From: DASUBV01 sp035763085
Lineage (GTDB): Bacteria; Actinomycetota; Actinomycetes; Streptosporangiales; Streptosporangiaceae
Length of the DNA stretch: 5,364 nucleotides
Reading direction: 5' to 3'
NCBI GenBank assembly: GCA_035763085.1
Contig: DASUBV010000085.1
Span: 1 to 5,364, forward strand
A program made the position numbers and the translations under genes. This document shows, piece by piece, positions 5,274 to 5,364 of this stretch (position 1 is its first letter; each line of letters starts with the position of its first letter). A model generated the notes under the pieces. That model did no database searches. It was not told the origin of the DNA and saw nothing but the letters and a program-made list of their open reading frames with translations.

Positions 5274-5364
5274 TCAACTGGGCATGATCCGCCGCACGGG
5301 CCGGGCCTGCAGGAAGAGCGGGCCCCGCTCGTCGGGCGAGGTGATGAGCTGGAGCTCCTGACCG
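5274..5364 (-). CDS. Partial CDS, C-terminus only, possible PEP/pyruvate-binding domain protein
   Basis: On the minus strand a frame enters from the right edge and ends at TGA (5276-5274) after 29 visible codons, of which 27 end in G or C, a strong coding signature here. The visible C-terminus reads GQELQLITSPDERGPLFLQA, then RPVRRIMPS. The LFLQARPV element matches the Leu-Gln-Ala-Arg-Pro signature that closes the N-terminal PEP/pyruvate-binding (ATP-grasp-like) domain of PEP synthase and pyruvate phosphate dikinase. In those enzymes the chain continues into a phosphohistidine domain, but here it stops 6 residues later, so this may be a stand-alone domain or a protein with a different domain order. 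The gene converges on asnB. The existence of the gene is well supported; the family rests on one short motif. Confidence 0.6.
   Translation of the reverse strand, partial: GQELQLITSPDERGPLFLQARPVRRIMPS

Overview
The window is very GC-rich. Four well-supported complete genes have third codon positions that are almost all G or C, and Shine-Dalgarno sequences and GTG starts are used. This points to a high-GC actinobacterium (a streptomycete or a relative), but the sequence alone does not fix the genus.

Layout, left to right. (1) A gene on the minus strand runs off the left edge. Only its first ~33 codons are visible, and they weakly resemble the start of a flavin-reductase-like domain. (2) Next come two minus-strand genes that overlap by 8 bp: a polysaccharide-deacetylase-fold hydrolase (translated first) and a C45 Ntn-hydrolase/acyltransferase of the penicillin-acyltransferase type. 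(3) A divergent control region of about 250 bp (2135-2385) contains AT-rich promoter-like patches, a 17-bp perfect palindrome, a GC hairpin and Shine-Dalgarno sites facing both ways. (4) Two plus-strand genes lie 5 bp apart: an M15/DUF5715-like putative zinc peptidase with a long Ala/Gly/Pro-rich N-terminus and a TTA codon, and a full-length class II (AsnB-type) glutamine-dependent amidotransferase. (5) A short convergent gap holds two exact 33-bp direct repeats, each with an internal dyad, starting inside the end of asnB. (6) At the right edge is the C-terminus of a minus-strand gene that ends in an LQARPV signature, as found at the end of PEP/pyruvate-binding (PPDK N-terminal) domains.

How the genes may work together (inference). 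The four complete genes encode enzymes that make or break amide bonds: an amidotransferase, a putative peptidase, an N-deacetylase/imidase-fold hydrolase and an Ntn amidase/acyltransferase. They form two divergent two-gene operons around one shared control region. Two readings fit. One is tailoring of peptidoglycan or its precursors, since AsnB homologues amidate meso-DAP, M15 enzymes cut D-Ala peptides and NodB-fold enzymes deacetylate glycans. The other is a small specialised-metabolite pathway that forms and trims amides on a small molecule. No clear signal peptide is visible on any of the four, which favours cytoplasmic, small-substrate chemistry. No mobile element, tRNA, rRNA or CRISPR array was seen.
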